Shown here: positions 10,744-20,887 of the stretch, piece by piece
Layout: each line of letters starts with the position of its first letter
Position numbering within the stretch: the stretch's first letter is position 1
The notes under the pieces: model-generated
Told to the model about the DNA's origin: nothing
The model's input: only the letters and a program-made list of their open reading frames with translations
Databases searched by the model: none
Translations under genes and position numbers: made by a program
NCBI GenBank assembly: GCA_949825045.1
Contig: OX463815.1
Span: forward strand, 14,997,231 to 15,061,230
Length of the DNA stretch: 64,000 nt
Source: Argyresthia goedartella
Taxonomy: Eukaryota > Arthropoda > Insecta > Lepidoptera > Argyresthiidae
Reading direction: 5' to 3'

Positions 10744-11500
10744 TATACACTTTTTAACTATTTCCAATAGTTGTCTAGGTCTATGAGCTCCGAACTTTTC
10801 AATGGTGTACAACGAATTAGCATATGTGGGAGTATATTTGAAGAGCAATTTAACTCTATAACTTTCTGTGAGGCACTTTTTCCTCAGATGAACTGTTTTT
10901 AAGTTAAAAAGCAGTATAGCAAAAAAGTGAGGAAAAAAGCTCATATCGTAAACTACGATAAGATCCCAGAAATAGTATAAAATCATATAAGAAATTTCTT
11001 ATAATGCATTCTTTTAGAGATTTAAGCAAAAAAAACAAGACGTTCTTTGTAACCTCCCGTCTAGGGCCTCTGTGAGGGGTCAGGAATTATAGTATATTTG
11101 TCTCCTAAATAGTCTAAATAAAGTTCCGAATAATACTTTCTGCTTTCGACTTTTCCATCCAGACCCCCTTGTGACCACTCATTTACAAAGTTACCCCCTT
11201 ATATTTTTGTATCTGTAGCGGCAAAAGAAATACATTATTCTGTGAAAATGTCATCTTAGGCTTCATGGGATTCAGCCCGCTGACGGATGGATAGACGGAA
11301 GAACGGACAGACTGACAGCGGCGGCTTAGTAATAGAGTCCCGTTTGGCACTCTTCGGGTAGGAAACCCAAAAAACTTCACTAAATGCCGTTAACCGAAAT
11401 TTTATACCAAAATGCCAACTAGTGTGGCATATACTAGTATATGTATTTGAAAATACTTTCAAGTGGACGATGTACTTTTACAAGCCTTATTATTTTCCAG
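10744..11500. other. Intron sequence with degenerate interspersed repeat
   Basis: No gene recognised. About 11190-11365 is a diverged copy of the repeat better preserved at 29004-29415: it keeps the GCGGCAA, ACAGACTGACAGCGG-like, TAGTAATAG and GTCCCGTTTGG words. The segment ends with the splice acceptor TTTTCCAG of the final left-gene exon. Confidence 0.55.
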
Positions 11501-11658
11501 GGGAACTTCCGCCACTAAAACAGTTGCACGGTGGTTTATTTTTCCTGGATAGTCTCCCAGAGACGCCTTCAGGGAAGGTCCACAGAGCCAAGACGAAGGA
11601 GATTGCGTTCGTTACTAAGAGAATCATGCCCAAACAAAAAGATTCAGGCATTCTGTGA
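11501..11658 (+). CDS. Left luciferase/4CL-like acyl-CoA synthetase, final exon
   Basis: Terminal exon of the left gene, entered after a polypyrimidine tract ending TTTTCCAG; its first two bases complete the codon split at 3903. It encodes ELPPLKQLHGGLFFLDSLP, then ETPSGKVHRAKTKEIAF, which is motif A10 with the catalytic lysine (PSGK) used in the adenylation half-reaction. It ends at TGA 11656-11658 with C-terminus KDSGIL. Many insect family members end in a peroxisomal targeting tripeptide such as SKL; this one does not. The exon supports a complete C-terminal domain with no internal stop. The paralogous last exon is on the minus strand at 61628-61767. Confidence 0.92.
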
Positions 11659-12241
11659 TGAAAGCTGGGCGATTCGATGGGCGATCGACTTTACTGCCTA
11701 CTCAATCGGTTTATCTACCATAGCACGGTCTAGTAAACTTTAGTATTACTTCTCTCTCTCTCTCTAATATAAATACATCTGATGCCTGTAAGCAAGAGGT
11801 CAACTCTCAGTTTAATTTACAGTACTGTACTATTAATAAGAAGTTCTTTTTCTAATTTATTACTTACTTACATACCTAGATGTTAAGTTACAAAATTCAT
11901 CCAATAATCATGCAATAAATCTAAAATAATAATATTAAAAAGAAGATTAATGTTATATTTAGTGTTAATTTTCATGAATTTATGATTAAAAGCACTACGT
12001 TTAGTTTCTTAGTTCATATGTTATATACTACATACATTTCCAGCAGGACAGTGGAGTGTTCTGCCTGTGGGTGTATCAGCTACTTACAGTTTAATTATGT
12101 TTTCCTAGGTGAAAGATGTATAAATTTTGTGTAGTGTGCGCATTGTATTTTTTAGTGTGTACAGAATAAATTTATATATATTTATGATGTTGTTTCATAT
12201 TGCCCTATTAAGAGCTAACTATATTAAATTAAATTACAGTC
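11659..12241. other. 3' flank of left gene, up to the BEL-1 target site
   Basis: AT-rich 3' untranslated/intergenic DNA. An AATAAA at 11914-11919, about 255 bp after the stop codon, is a candidate polyadenylation signal. The segment ends with CAGTC (12237-12241), one of the two copies of the BEL-1 target duplication. Confidence 0.5.
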
Positions 12242-12543
12242 TGTTCGGTTCACACTTGACCGTACTCACCGCAGCCTCACGTGCGCTCTACTTAATTGGT
12301 CTAACGTCAGCAATGTTATTTCCTTAGCGAGTTTAGGTTATCGGTTTAATTAGGCATTTTAGTTAGAATACAATCAACTCTCCACGTAACCACAACTTAA
12401 GGGAAATTAGTTTCCATAATCTCTCATGTACCTTTTGCGTTGGAATAACTTTGATTGGACTTCTCATTTTTTTTTTTTCATTTCTCGTCAACTACAACAA
12501 CGGGAAACCATCTCAAGACACACACTACGGGGTGGCCCATACA
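12242..12543 (+). repeat. BEL-1 5' LTR
   Basis: 302 bp, starting TGTTCGGTTCACAC and ending GGCCCATACA (TG...CA). It is preceded by the duplication CAGTC. It aligns with 45133-45418 over nearly its full length, with small indels and scattered substitutions, so the element is not young. The TTTGGTACTTCGAC just after the LTR is the likely primer-binding site. Confidence 0.85.
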
Positions 12544-12739
12544 TCAATTTGGTACTTCGACAAACAGCCACTTGGTTCTGCTTCGTCCGTCTCCTGCAGT
12601 TATTAAGAAGGTGCACATAACGTAGGGAGTGTGGAGCATTACTGAGTGAAGGGGAGATTCGTCGACGTACATCCTCGAACTTCGTGAACCAGCGCCTGCA
12701 CTACGTAACTACATCTCAGTGCAAAGATCTACTAAACCA

Positions 12740-14297
12740 TTACATCTAAAATATCAACCATTGGTAAACTCATCGACCGCAAACAGGTAGCTTTTGAGAA
12801 CATCAAGCAAATCAGGACCAACTACAAGAAAGACAGAGCTTCAAGAAAAACGACTGAATACTTACGGAAGCGGATCGAAGCGCTGGAAACTCATTGGTCC
12901 GAGTTTTAACAAAACCATATCCTCATCGAAGAGAAGGGCGAGAAGGATATTTAATACTTCAAAGACGTCATCTACAACACAACGAGAGAAATCTACAAAA
13001 CGACATTGAACGACATGATACGTATACAGGAAGAAAAAACTGCTATGATCCTAACTCCAACCTCGGTGAATCCAAGTTCGTGCGCTGCAGCCGCACCAGA
13101 AGTGATAAACCCGTACAAAGCTGAATAAAGACCCAACAACAACGTTCCTCATCAGTTACTACCACAACAACAATGTCAATTTATGGCATTCAACCGAGCC
13201 GTTTCTAAAATAAATCTGGAAACGATGAATGAAAAGTGGGATTTGGAAGATAATCTCAACACCATAAAAGATAGATGGGAGGCCATCGACAAATTTCACT
13301 GGCTGATTAAGCTACAAGGATCTGATAAGAACTACGACCAACAATACTACAGCTGTGAACAAACCTTCGATCACATTAGAAAGGAGATAAACAAGAAAAT
13401 ATAGGCCAACATACATTACGAAAAATCAACACCTACGATCACGCTTCCGGAGTTCACCGGAAACTACAACCAATGGCTACCGCTCCGGGATTTATTCATC
13501 GAGCTCATCTACTCCAACCTTTTGCTGCCAAAGGCTCACAAGATATTACACCTGAAGTCCAAGCTCAAAGGCGAAGCAGAAAAATTGGTCCAGCACTTGG
13601 CATCGAACGCTGACAACTACGATTCCTGTTGGGAGACACTCATACAACGCTACGATAACCCCAGGCTGCTTTTTATATCTTTCGCAAATACCCTGCTCAA
13701 TCAACCGGATCTACACCAACAAAAAGCATACGGCCTGAAGAAACTATACGATGTTACCCTCTAGAGTTTGAATGGTTTGGGTAATATTGGACTCGTCATA
13801 TCTACGTGGGACGCACTGATCGTGCACATTCTAGTGCAAAAGCTAGACCCAGCCACATACAACGACTACATACAACATTTGGATTAACTGAGAAGCTTGC
13901 CAAAACTGGACGAATTTTTCAAATTCCTGGAGTCAAGATTCATGGCTATGGAAACATTCAAAACTCGTAGTAGCCCTACAGCGAAATCAACAATTCTGAA
14001 TAATACGAAGAAAAACTACAACCGTCAAAGAGCGATAAACTTTGATATATCGGAAAAAACGCCACATACCTACCATGCATCGGTCAAAAGTTGCCCGCTT
14101 ATGCACTGCAGGAAGTTCATTAACATGAATGTCGATGAACGCAATGACACAGTTACAAAATATCAACTTTGTAAAAACTACCTCTACAGTCACGGGGAAC
14201 GCATATGTGCCTCGACTAAGAGATGTGTGACGTGCAACAACGTCCATCACACCCTAATCCACCAGAAGAAAAATATATCCCCTGGTATGACACACTA
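12740..14297 (+). pseudogene. BEL-1 gag (decayed)
   Basis: Capsid polyprotein remnant of BEL/Pao type (DUF1759-like). The open pieces follow each other almost collinearly: an N-terminal lysine/glutamate-rich coiled part (12750-13130), 13183-13404 (ending KEINKKI before a stop), the core LPEFTGNYNQWLPLRDLF and KSKLKGEAEKLVQHL (13440-13764), and 13897-14297 with zinc-knuckle-like cysteines and histidines (CVTCNNVHHTLIH). In-frame stops at about 12909, 13402, 13762 and 13886 inactivate it. The order and motifs make the assignment secure despite the breaks. Confidence 0.85.
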
Positions 14298-15287
14298 AGC
14301 CTACCGGTATCGCAAGGCCAAGCACCCTCAAACAGGTCGACAAACCACGTCCGGGACAACGAATGTGAAGTTCTGCTAACAACAGCCCTACTAAAGGTCC
14401 AAAATCAAGCGGGAGAGTACATAACTCTGCGGGCTCTTCTGGACCAAGGATCCCAGGTGTCACTTATCACCGAAGAAAGACTACGACTGCAACGCAAAAA
14501 GATAAGCGCCACCGTATCTGGGGTCGGCGTATCAATGGAAAACTGCAAAGGCCTTCTCAGCCTCAACTGCAAATCCCTTAGCACGGACTTCACAATTGAC
14601 ATACAAGCTCTAATAATGAAGAAGCTTATTAGAAACTTGCCAAACACAACATTTGAGTAGTCAAGCTGGAGTCATTTGGAAACGCTGAAACTCGCCGATC
14701 CAGAATTCAACGTGTCAAACCCAGTTGACCTCCTCTTGGGGGCTGACGTCTATTCCGACATCATCTCGACTGACTTCTGAAAGGAGAAACCAACACACCC
14801 GTCGCTCAACAAATGAAACTCGGATGGATTCTGTGCGGAAACATCAAGACCTTTAACTGCTTAGTTACGCTACACGAGCTGGGAGACTTATCGCGATTCT
14901 GGGAAACAGAAGAAATAAGTAACAACGACGACAGCGACCTACCAACGGAGGATTACTGCGAAAAGTTTTACATCAAAACAACGACGAGGAGGAGCGACGG
15001 AAGATATGTTGTGAAAATGCCAATGAAAGAAAATTATGGAGAACAACTCGGCATCTCGAAAAACAGGGCTGTATCCCAATTTTTCCAATAAGAGAGAAAA
15101 ATGGATCGTAACAACAGATTATCGCAAATGTACCGAGAATTCATCGAAGAATATCAGCAACTCGGAAGAATGAAACCAGCGCCGACGTTAATGAACGATC
15201 GATTTTTCCGTATATCTACCACACCATGGGTTTCTAGGTGAAAGTTCCTTTAGGACTAGACTAAGGGTGGTCTACAATGCTAGAATG
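14223..15287 (+). pseudogene. BEL-1 protease and start of reverse transcriptase
   Basis: The frame 14223-14660 contains the retropepsin motif as ALLDQGSQVSLI; the canonical D-S-G is changed to D-Q-G, so the protease is probably inactive. After a stop, LLLGADVYSDII and MKLGWILCG (14730-14835) give the characteristic BEL/Pao segment between protease and RT, and 15091 onward reaches the beginning of RT. The reading breaks at 15287-15291 where element X inserted. RT continues at 25598, with the sequence on both sides fitting together across the insertion. Confidence 0.85.
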
Positions 15288-15291
15288 AAAA

Positions 15292-15533
15292 TTTGCCAGA
15301 GGCAATTATAAGGAGAGCGACATCTTCGGGAGTAAAGTAAAAGGCTTGATATGCGCGCAAATACCAGACTGGTTTATTATAGGAAATCCTAGCTTATATA
15401 ATAGGTTGGTACATGTTATTAATGACGTGCATAAGACAGAGTGCGTGATGAATATAAATATACCTTATCTGTGACGGTCGCCAACTTATCTTAACATTAC
15501 GTGAAAATATGACTAACATAGTCGACCGGCACA
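15292..15533 (-). repeat. Element X LTR (left, 3' LTR)
   Basis: 242 bp from TTTGCCAGAGG to CCGGCACA on the + strand. It preserves the uninterrupted version of the site into which BEL-2 inserted in the other LTR (GACGTGCATAAG), which proves the nesting. Confidence 0.9.
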
Positions 15534-16780
15534 GATACTCCCCCTTTTAGGGAAAAAAACAAATGAATGTACTTATAACAATGGAAAAAAATCTATGTTA
15601 GATACCATAACAAACTTATATCAACTGCAATAATAACTAGAAGTATTTTAATAAACATAAATCAGATAGTAATTGTGCATACTTCAACTTAATCTAAAGG
15701 TAAATCTTACACGAATTAAACAAATAAAGGAACTACGGTTATGTGAATTCTACATAAGTTTAAAGAATTACTTAATATTTACCTATAAGCGAGTCTTGTA
15801 TCTGGCCGCACACTACATAAAATAAACTAAAAACTGGAAAACAGAAAAACACTAGGAAAATGGGGCTTCGCGGTTAGTAAACTAACCTAACCTATAACTG
15901 GAAAAGATCCGCAGGAGAGTCGTCTGATGCTGCAGCCGCCCATGTTTTTCAGGAATCGATGAGTCAATTTACATAGCACGACGTTGAAGTTGTAATCACT
16001 GTTTGTTTATAATTGCGACCGAACCTACACAAGGATGATTGTGCTGAATCAGCGTCAGCATTAAATCTGTAACCTTGGCTGTAGGCAGTCAATGATCTCG
16101 TACGTCATATGTACGTGCGTGCTCTTCACTCTTGAGTAAATATTAAGTTGTTGATTGATGAAATTTGTGTGCCTAAAAACCTTGGGATTTGGCAACATAG
16201 GGCACATCTTGTACACCAATCGTTTATATAGATCTCTCTCTCTACAGTGATTTGATTATTCTTCTTGCGATGTTCTTCCTGGATGATTTCAATATTCGTT
16301 AAATTAGGTATATAGATGATGTTTCAATACTCTTCTGGGGGCTGGAACGGCTTCCTATGTCTTGAACTTGAAAAAGCTGCTTGCTGTGAATGAATTTGCC
16401 GACGCGTTCGTTTCTGCTGGTGCAAGCTCCATTTTGATAAATCAGCAGTCGGCTGACTATCGGTTCATTGTTCATGCGGTATCTTGAGTTCGATGCGGGA
16501 AATCTTCAGTTGAAATTATTTATCTTTTGGCTTCTGGTCCGTTTTCAAATCTGGTCCGGTCATGGCTTGCTTGATGTCGTCTTGGTTTGGGTGGGGTCTT
16601 GATTATGGGATTCTGCAGCGTGGTTTGAAATAGGTATCAAACTGAAGTCGGGGCTCGGCGATCTTGGACGAAGTGCTTCTTGCTTGCACTTCTAAGGTGG
16701 CAGCACACGGAGTTTTCTTCGCGGCTGGGTCCATGCTGCTATTACCGAAGGTTGCTGATGTTCAGAAGTCGGGTCACCAC
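15534..16780 (-). other. Element X internal region, no recognised domain
   Basis: About 1.25 kb between the two X LTRs. The minus strand starts with the putative primer-binding site and then an open but unassigned stretch rich in Ser, Gln and Lys codons. No protease, RT, RNase H or integrase motif is visible, so mobility would depend on proteins from another element. The longest + strand frame here (16664-16993) runs into the LTR and is not supported. Confidence 0.5.
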
Positions 16781-16918
16781 TTTGCCGGAGGCAATTATAA
16801 GGAGAGCGACATCTTCGGGAGTAAAGTAAAAGGCTTGAGATGCGCGCAAATACCAGACTGGTTTATTATAGGAAATCCTAGCTTATATACTAGGTTGGTA
16901 CATGTTATTAATGACGTG
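16781..16918 (-). repeat. Element X LTR (right, first part before BEL-2)
   Basis: First 138 bp of the right LTR of X, ending at ACGTG (16914-16918), the target duplication of BEL-2. The LTR continues at 25489. Confidence 0.9.
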
Positions 16919-17465
16919 TGTTCGATTCCAAATCGATATTCGATCGATGGTTTCGGAACGGCCATTTTGAATTTGACGTTGCTGCCAACCTAGCAGTTTT
17001 TGACAACTGACAGACGAAAGCCCTCGCAATGTAAACGCGTTTTGGATAGGGTATTGAAATTAAATCGCAGTCCATCTGGAATGTATTCGAGGTTCCCTCA
17101 GGATTGTCTATATAGCTGAGTGTGTTGTGGTTCCCCGAACCAGATAAAGTTCGCATTTACGTGGCCGATTGGTTTTTTACCACGTAACATAACCTGTGTT
17201 GGAACACTGTGCTGATCGAGGCTGGCCCGCCAGTCACACAGGAGGTTGGCTGAAGAACCTGTCTACCAAGAAGAGCCTAGGGTGCACCCGGGCCTTGCAG
17301 AGAGACAGGAGGTTGACGGGACCGAAGCACAGACCAGGTTAGATCGAACCCAATCATTTTAGCTCGGTGAATCGCCGACGTTCACACTTCTTGGCAACTG
17401 ATCGCTACGCTACCTCGTAGCTGATGGGCCCCTACTAGGTCATTAGGTGCCGAGAAGCCTGAACA
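16919..17465 (+). repeat. BEL-2 5' LTR
   Basis: 547 bp, TG...CA termini, followed by TTTTGGTAGC, the likely primer-binding region. It contains two copies of an ATCGAT-rich word near its start (AATCGATATTCGATCGATGG). Confidence 0.92.
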
Positions 17466-17867
17466 TTTTGGTAGCTAGAGCGTGGCTTCCTGAGATTTGC
17501 AGCCGTCAAGGGCTCCAGGAAGACACGATTTGAGACTATCAATCTGTAGGTATAGGCGGTTATTAGATAACTTGGTTGTGTTCCTATATCCACATAGATT
17601 GGTAGTATTGTAAGCTATAGGTCTATTGCTGGTAGTAGACTGACAGATATTGAGTTGAAATTTGCATTGAAGTATTGTACAGTCTGCAACAGAGACATAT
17701 GACCCCCCATAAAAGTGCTACAAAAGCGCCCTCTCTCGTGGTTAAATCCTTCATGACCTTCATTACCATCAATGCCATCTATTCGATATTCGATAAACCA
17801 CCAGGTCAGGCACCACAGGGTCGAAGCGTAGGATACGCTTATTTCGTCGCAAATCATGAGTGTTACG

Positions 17868-17919
17868 TGGCGCAAATAGCTACATGTCAAGATAAGTTAG
17901 AGGTAGCATGTTCGAATCC
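17868..17919 (+). other. tRNA-like pol III promoter boxes, left subterminal
   Basis: A box A-like TGGCGCAAATAG (17868-17879) and a box B-like GTTCGAATCC (17910-17919), 30 bp apart, close to tRNA spacing. No cloverleaf is evident to me. It may be a tRNA-derived (SINE-like) piece within the Tc1-like element. Confidence 0.5.
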
Positions 17920-18109
17920 ACAAAGGCTCAGTTTTTGCTAAGCAAAATATTGGTAATGTTGGTGTAATAATTTTGGAATATAATATGGTGATTCATAGAA
18001 ACGATGGGTTGTTATATTGTTAGATAACTTACCTAGCTTATTTTATAACTTATTGTTATTATAAATAAAATAAAAATAATTTTGAAAGTTATTTATTTAA
18101 TTTCAATTT

Positions 18110-18535
18110 TTCAACAAAGAAATGTGTATCTTAGACAAACATTTAAACTCAAACTATGATTAATCTTCCGTAGAGGGAATTATCATGCTACTATGTAAGT
18201 ATATTTGTAACAATTTACATCTCTCAACTTTCATAATCATAGCATGATATTTAAACAACATGTAGGGTCAAATAGTGCTACCTGGATAGCAATTTATAGA
18301 AACTTTGCTTCGATATCAATATTTAAGACTTTTTCAACAAAGAAACGAAATAAAGATATAAACTCAAACTATGATAAATCTTCCGTAGGGAGAATCAACA
18401 TGCTACTAAGTCTAAGTAACAATTTACATCTCTCAACTTTCTTTATCATAGCATGATATTTAAATAGCATATAGGGTCAAATAGTGCTATACCTGGATAG
18501 CAATTTATTGAAACATTGCTTCGATATAAGTAGTG
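18110..18535. repeat. Tandem duplication in the Tc1-like element
   Basis: About 18110-18330 and 18333-18535 are two imperfect head-to-tail copies of roughly 200-225 bp. Shared words include AACTCAAACTATGAT, AACAATTTACATCTCTCAAC and GGGTCAAATAGTGCTA. They lie just beyond the transposase stop codon, in the 3' subterminal region. Confidence 0.85.
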
Positions 18536-18549
18536 GCAGCAAATTATTT

Positions 18550-20070
18550 TTAATATCGGAGAGGGTGCCCCTCATTTTGAAGCACTTGTTCAAGCCTGGA
18601 CTTCATTCCTGTAACCATGTTGGAACACATATTACTAAGGCGGAAAAGGTCCCAAGATCTCATCACCTCTTGGTCTAAATAACTTTTTGTTCTAACATCA
18701 CTCGTATCCCAGTTAAGAACCATTTGACCCCACAAGTTTTCAATTAAGTTCAAATCTGGGCTTTTAGATGGCCACTCAATGACAGTTATATCATTACGAG
18801 CGGCAAACCACTCTCTAACCAAACACGAACGGTGCACGGAACAATTATCTTGTATAAAGTATATTTGCCCCTCTGGATACACGTTGCGCACTGTTGGAAT
18901 CATCACATCTTGTAAAATTTCCAAGTATTTATCTTTGTTCATTCGGCCGCCGAATTCGATCAACTCCCCTGGGCCCATGGAGGACATCCAACCCCAATAG
19001 CCTGCAAAACAATAATTTGGTTAAATAACAAATAATCCACACTGCGTAATACAATTTAAAATAATAATATTTCGAATCCCGGCTGGGCACGAAGACAAAA
19101 GGTGTTAGAAGTTGCATGTTTCTGATGTTGCCGTGTTTGGTTCTATGACACAGGCTATTTAACCTCTCAAGATACGTCCTATAAAAATATAAGCAAAAAT
19201 ACATCGCGATTTTCAACTTAACGCCATAGACTTATAGAGTTCCAATCCTATGAAAATTTCGGCCGACCGGATATCGCGACGACGACGGGACGTGAAAGGT
19301 TAAGTGTGGGGCCAGAAGTAAAAGCAATGTATGTGCCTGTCTGTATGATGTTAATGTTGTTTATAAACACAACATATAACATATATGTTTATAAATATTC
19401 TTACCTAAAGTTATTCTGCCACTTGTTCTCAAAGGCAAAATATTTTGATGGTTATAACGCTCGCCAGCTCTTCTCCATAATATTTTTCTGCCATCATCAT
19501 CGGACTTAAAACTTTTTTCGTCGGTAAAAATTACGATTTCGTTCTCCCAATCAAAGTTTAGATATTCAGATGCGAATCTCATTCTTGCTTGGCGATGGGC
19601 TTCGGTTAATTTAATTTTTTTGGCCGGCTTGTAGTTATGGATACCCCCTGCATGTAAATGTCTCCTTACTGTTTGCAGTGAAATATTATAATCTATGGCA
19701 GTTGATCGTGTTGTCTTAAATGGGTCTTCTGTGTGGAGATTAACGATTTCACGATGTCGGTTTGATGCATCTGTGTAGGTCATTGCTTGCGGGCCGGGGC
19801 GGTTACGCTTTACGTCACCACTATCTTGGTATCTCCGAATCCAAAGACGAACCGTGTTTCTCTGTAAGAGAATATAGGCATCTTATATTAGTAATTTTAA
19901 CACTAAACCTATGTTACACGAAACAAAAAATTGTTACAAATTAGTATAATATATAATTATTTTTTACTTACCGCGATACCTAATTCTCTAGATATACTTT
20001 TAATACTGTGGTTGTCTTCCCAATACACTATTATTTTGGCTTTAACAAAATCAGTTAAAAAATGAGACAT
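18550..20070 (-). CDS. Tc1-like transposase (DD35E spacing), three exons
   Basis: Exon 1, 20070-19972 (33 codons, MSHFLTDFVKAK, first HTH); GTAAGT donor and TTACAG acceptor; exon 2, 19861-19405 (RNTVRLWIRRYQ onward, containing FTDEKSF, the first catalytic Asp); donor GTAAGA and acceptor TTTGCAG; exon 3, 19001-18550 (YWGWMSSMGPG, then second Asp in IQDNCSVH and catalytic Glu in SPDLNLIE). Exon lengths 99, 457 and 452 nt join in frame into 335 residues without a stop, a normal Tc1 length. I count 35 residues between the second Asp and the Glu, rather than the usual 34. The split codon at the second junction (G|GC) restores a conserved glycine. It looks potentially functional. Confidence 0.85.
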
Positions 20071-20286
20071 GATGACTAGTCCAAACTTTCAAAATCACAA
20101 GATCCGCAGTAACTTATGTGATATTGTGACACGAACTGAACGTATTCTTGTTCTGTGGTTATAATTCTGATATCCTACCTTCAATTTATTTGTAAATGCA
20201 TTGCGTGCGGTTGACGATGAAGTTAGAGCGCTGCGTCATAGAAGTAGAACATATGATATTAATTTTCGCCATGATATACAGATCGT

Positions 20287-20345
20287 TGGTTAGTGCAATG
20301 GGACGAGCGCTTGCTTCATAAATCGAAGGGCCATGGTTCGAACCC
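20287..20345 (+). other. tRNA-like pol III promoter boxes, right subterminal
   Basis: Box A-like TGGTTAGTGCAATGG (20287-20301) and perfect box B GGTTCGAACCC (20335-20345) spaced as in tRNA genes. The acceptor stem is not convincingly paired, so this is called tRNA-like and not a tRNA gene. It mirrors the boxes near the other end of the same transposon. Confidence 0.55.
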
Positions 20346-20887
20346 CGCTCTGTAAAGCAATTGTTTTTGTTTCTTCCTGGTTATTATTGATGTAGCCGGT
20401 TTCCTTCAATTTGAAATAGAAATACAAAATCTGCGGCTGCACACTTTCCAGAAACAAGTTTAGGTGCCAAGAATCGTGGTAGGTGGCGCTTCTCAGCAGT
20501 TTGAATGGAATTACGTTTTAAAAGTTGGGGGGTCAGATGTCTCTGTTGCAGACTGTACCAGTTAGTCAATCTATTAGTGGTCTAGTAATGCTAATGAATG
20601 TTTTGGTTAACATAGGTAGTTACATCTATTGATAGCAGGCTATTACATTGTTTTCAGTTATAGCAATTTATAACTTGAACTAATATTGACTATCTGTGTG
20701 TGTTGTAGTGATAAAGGGAAACTAAATTGTTATTTACAGAATTTATATAGATATAAAACTCGGTTCCTATTGTTTAAGGAAAATAACATTGTTTAAGTTG
20801 TGGTTTAGGGTTCCCTCGTTTGGGTTGTAGACTGGAGGGTCCAATATAATTGAGTTATAAAAATTGTGAGTAAGTATCGTTCCGATC

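Larger units (their letters stand above)
17680..20555 (-). mobile_element. Tc1-like transposon with intron-containing transposase
   Basis: 2.88-kb element in the BEL-2 leader. The terminal inverted repeats of about 32 bp start CAGTCTGCAACAGAGACAT at 17680 and match the complement at 20555, flanked by TA (17678-17679, 20556-20557). The minus strand carries a three-exon transposase (20070-18550). Downstream of the transposase two tandem copies of a ~225-bp unit lie at about 18110-18330 and 18333-18535. tRNA-like pol III promoter boxes lie inside both ends (17868-17919 and 20287-20345). Confidence 0.85.
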
